Below, piece after piece: positions 6,445-6,467 of a stretch of DNA of 6,467 bases (position 1 is its first letter; each line of letters starts with the position of its first letter). The notes under the pieces were generated by a model, which saw nothing but the letters and a program-made list of their open reading frames with translations, searched no databases and had not been told where the DNA came from. The DNA comes from Pseudomonadota bacterium (lineage in GTDB: Bacteria; Pseudomonadota; Gammaproteobacteria; Xanthomonadales; Xanthomonadaceae). Location of the stretch: the NCBI GenBank assembly GCA_023423855.1, contig JAFAEU010000045.1, forward strand, positions 1 through 6,467. Reading direction: 5' to 3'. The position numbers were made by a program, and so were the translations under genes.

Positions 6445-6467
6445 CGTCCTGCGCACAGGGGGTGTGC

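Noticed and set aside
6386..6467. Plus-strand ATG frame open to the right edge
   Set aside because: No Shine-Dalgarno, Arg/Gly-rich, no recognised motif, and too short to judge; probably spurious.
6413..6467. Possible 3' end of a minus-strand gene entering from the right (stop at 6413-6415)
   Set aside because: Only 17 codons are visible, Pro/Arg-rich and without any motif, so coding cannot be supported.
6350..6467. Histidine leader peptide and attenuator
   Set aside because: No run of His codons in a short frame and no terminator with a T tract is present between the right edge and the regulator.

Overview
The window is a compact, single-strand histidine biosynthesis operon. Every real gene is on the minus strand, so transcription runs from the right end (about 6314) to the left end (1). 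The order is regulator, hisG, hisD, hisC, hisB, hisH, hisA and hisF, with hisF cut by the left edge. High GC content, a fused bifunctional HisB, a long-form HisG and a small TrpR-like (YerC/YecD family) gene heading the cluster all point to a gammaproteobacterium of the Xanthomonadales type (Xanthomonas, Lysobacter, Luteimonas, Pseudoxanthomonas and relatives). The HisB and HisC sequences read like that lineage. No genus can be fixed from the sequence alone.

Layout. 6346-6467 is non-coding, with two GC-rich hairpins and a short direct repeat. 6315-6349 holds a strong sigma-70-like promoter: TTGACA, 17 bp, TACATT. Its spacer and -10 box are covered by a near-perfect 26-bp palindrome that looks like the operator of the adjacent regulator. 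The -10 box is so close to the regulator ATG that transcription should begin at the A of that ATG, giving a leaderless mRNA. 5988-6314 is the regulator. After an 11-nt gap containing a good Shine-Dalgarno comes hisG (5062-5976). From there on every junction is a 4-nt (GTGA/ATGA) or 1-nt (TGATG) stop/start overlap, with no intergenic space down to hisF.

How the genes work together. HisG makes phosphoribosyl-ATP, HisA isomerises ProFAR to PRFAR, and HisH plus HisF form the glutamine-dependent IGP synthase. The HisB C-terminal domain dehydrates IGP, HisC transaminates imidazole-acetol phosphate, the HisB N-terminal domain dephosphorylates histidinol phosphate, and HisD oxidises histidinol to histidine. 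The PR-ATP pyrophosphohydrolase/PR-AMP cyclohydrolase (hisI/hisE) is the only step not seen; it is expected just beyond the left edge. The simplest reading is that the TrpR-like protein represses its own promoter, and hence the whole operon, in response to histidine or a related signal. No histidine-rich leader peptide or attenuator is visible.

Most notable points: the operator/leaderless-promoter arrangement; a GC-rich hairpin repeat read into the HisC C-terminus; a PGVS in place of the PGVG oxyanion motif in HisH; and a HisB phosphatase domain lacking the zinc-binding Cys/His cluster of the E. coli enzyme. The pathway genes themselves are conventional, and I see no evidence of a wholly new system.
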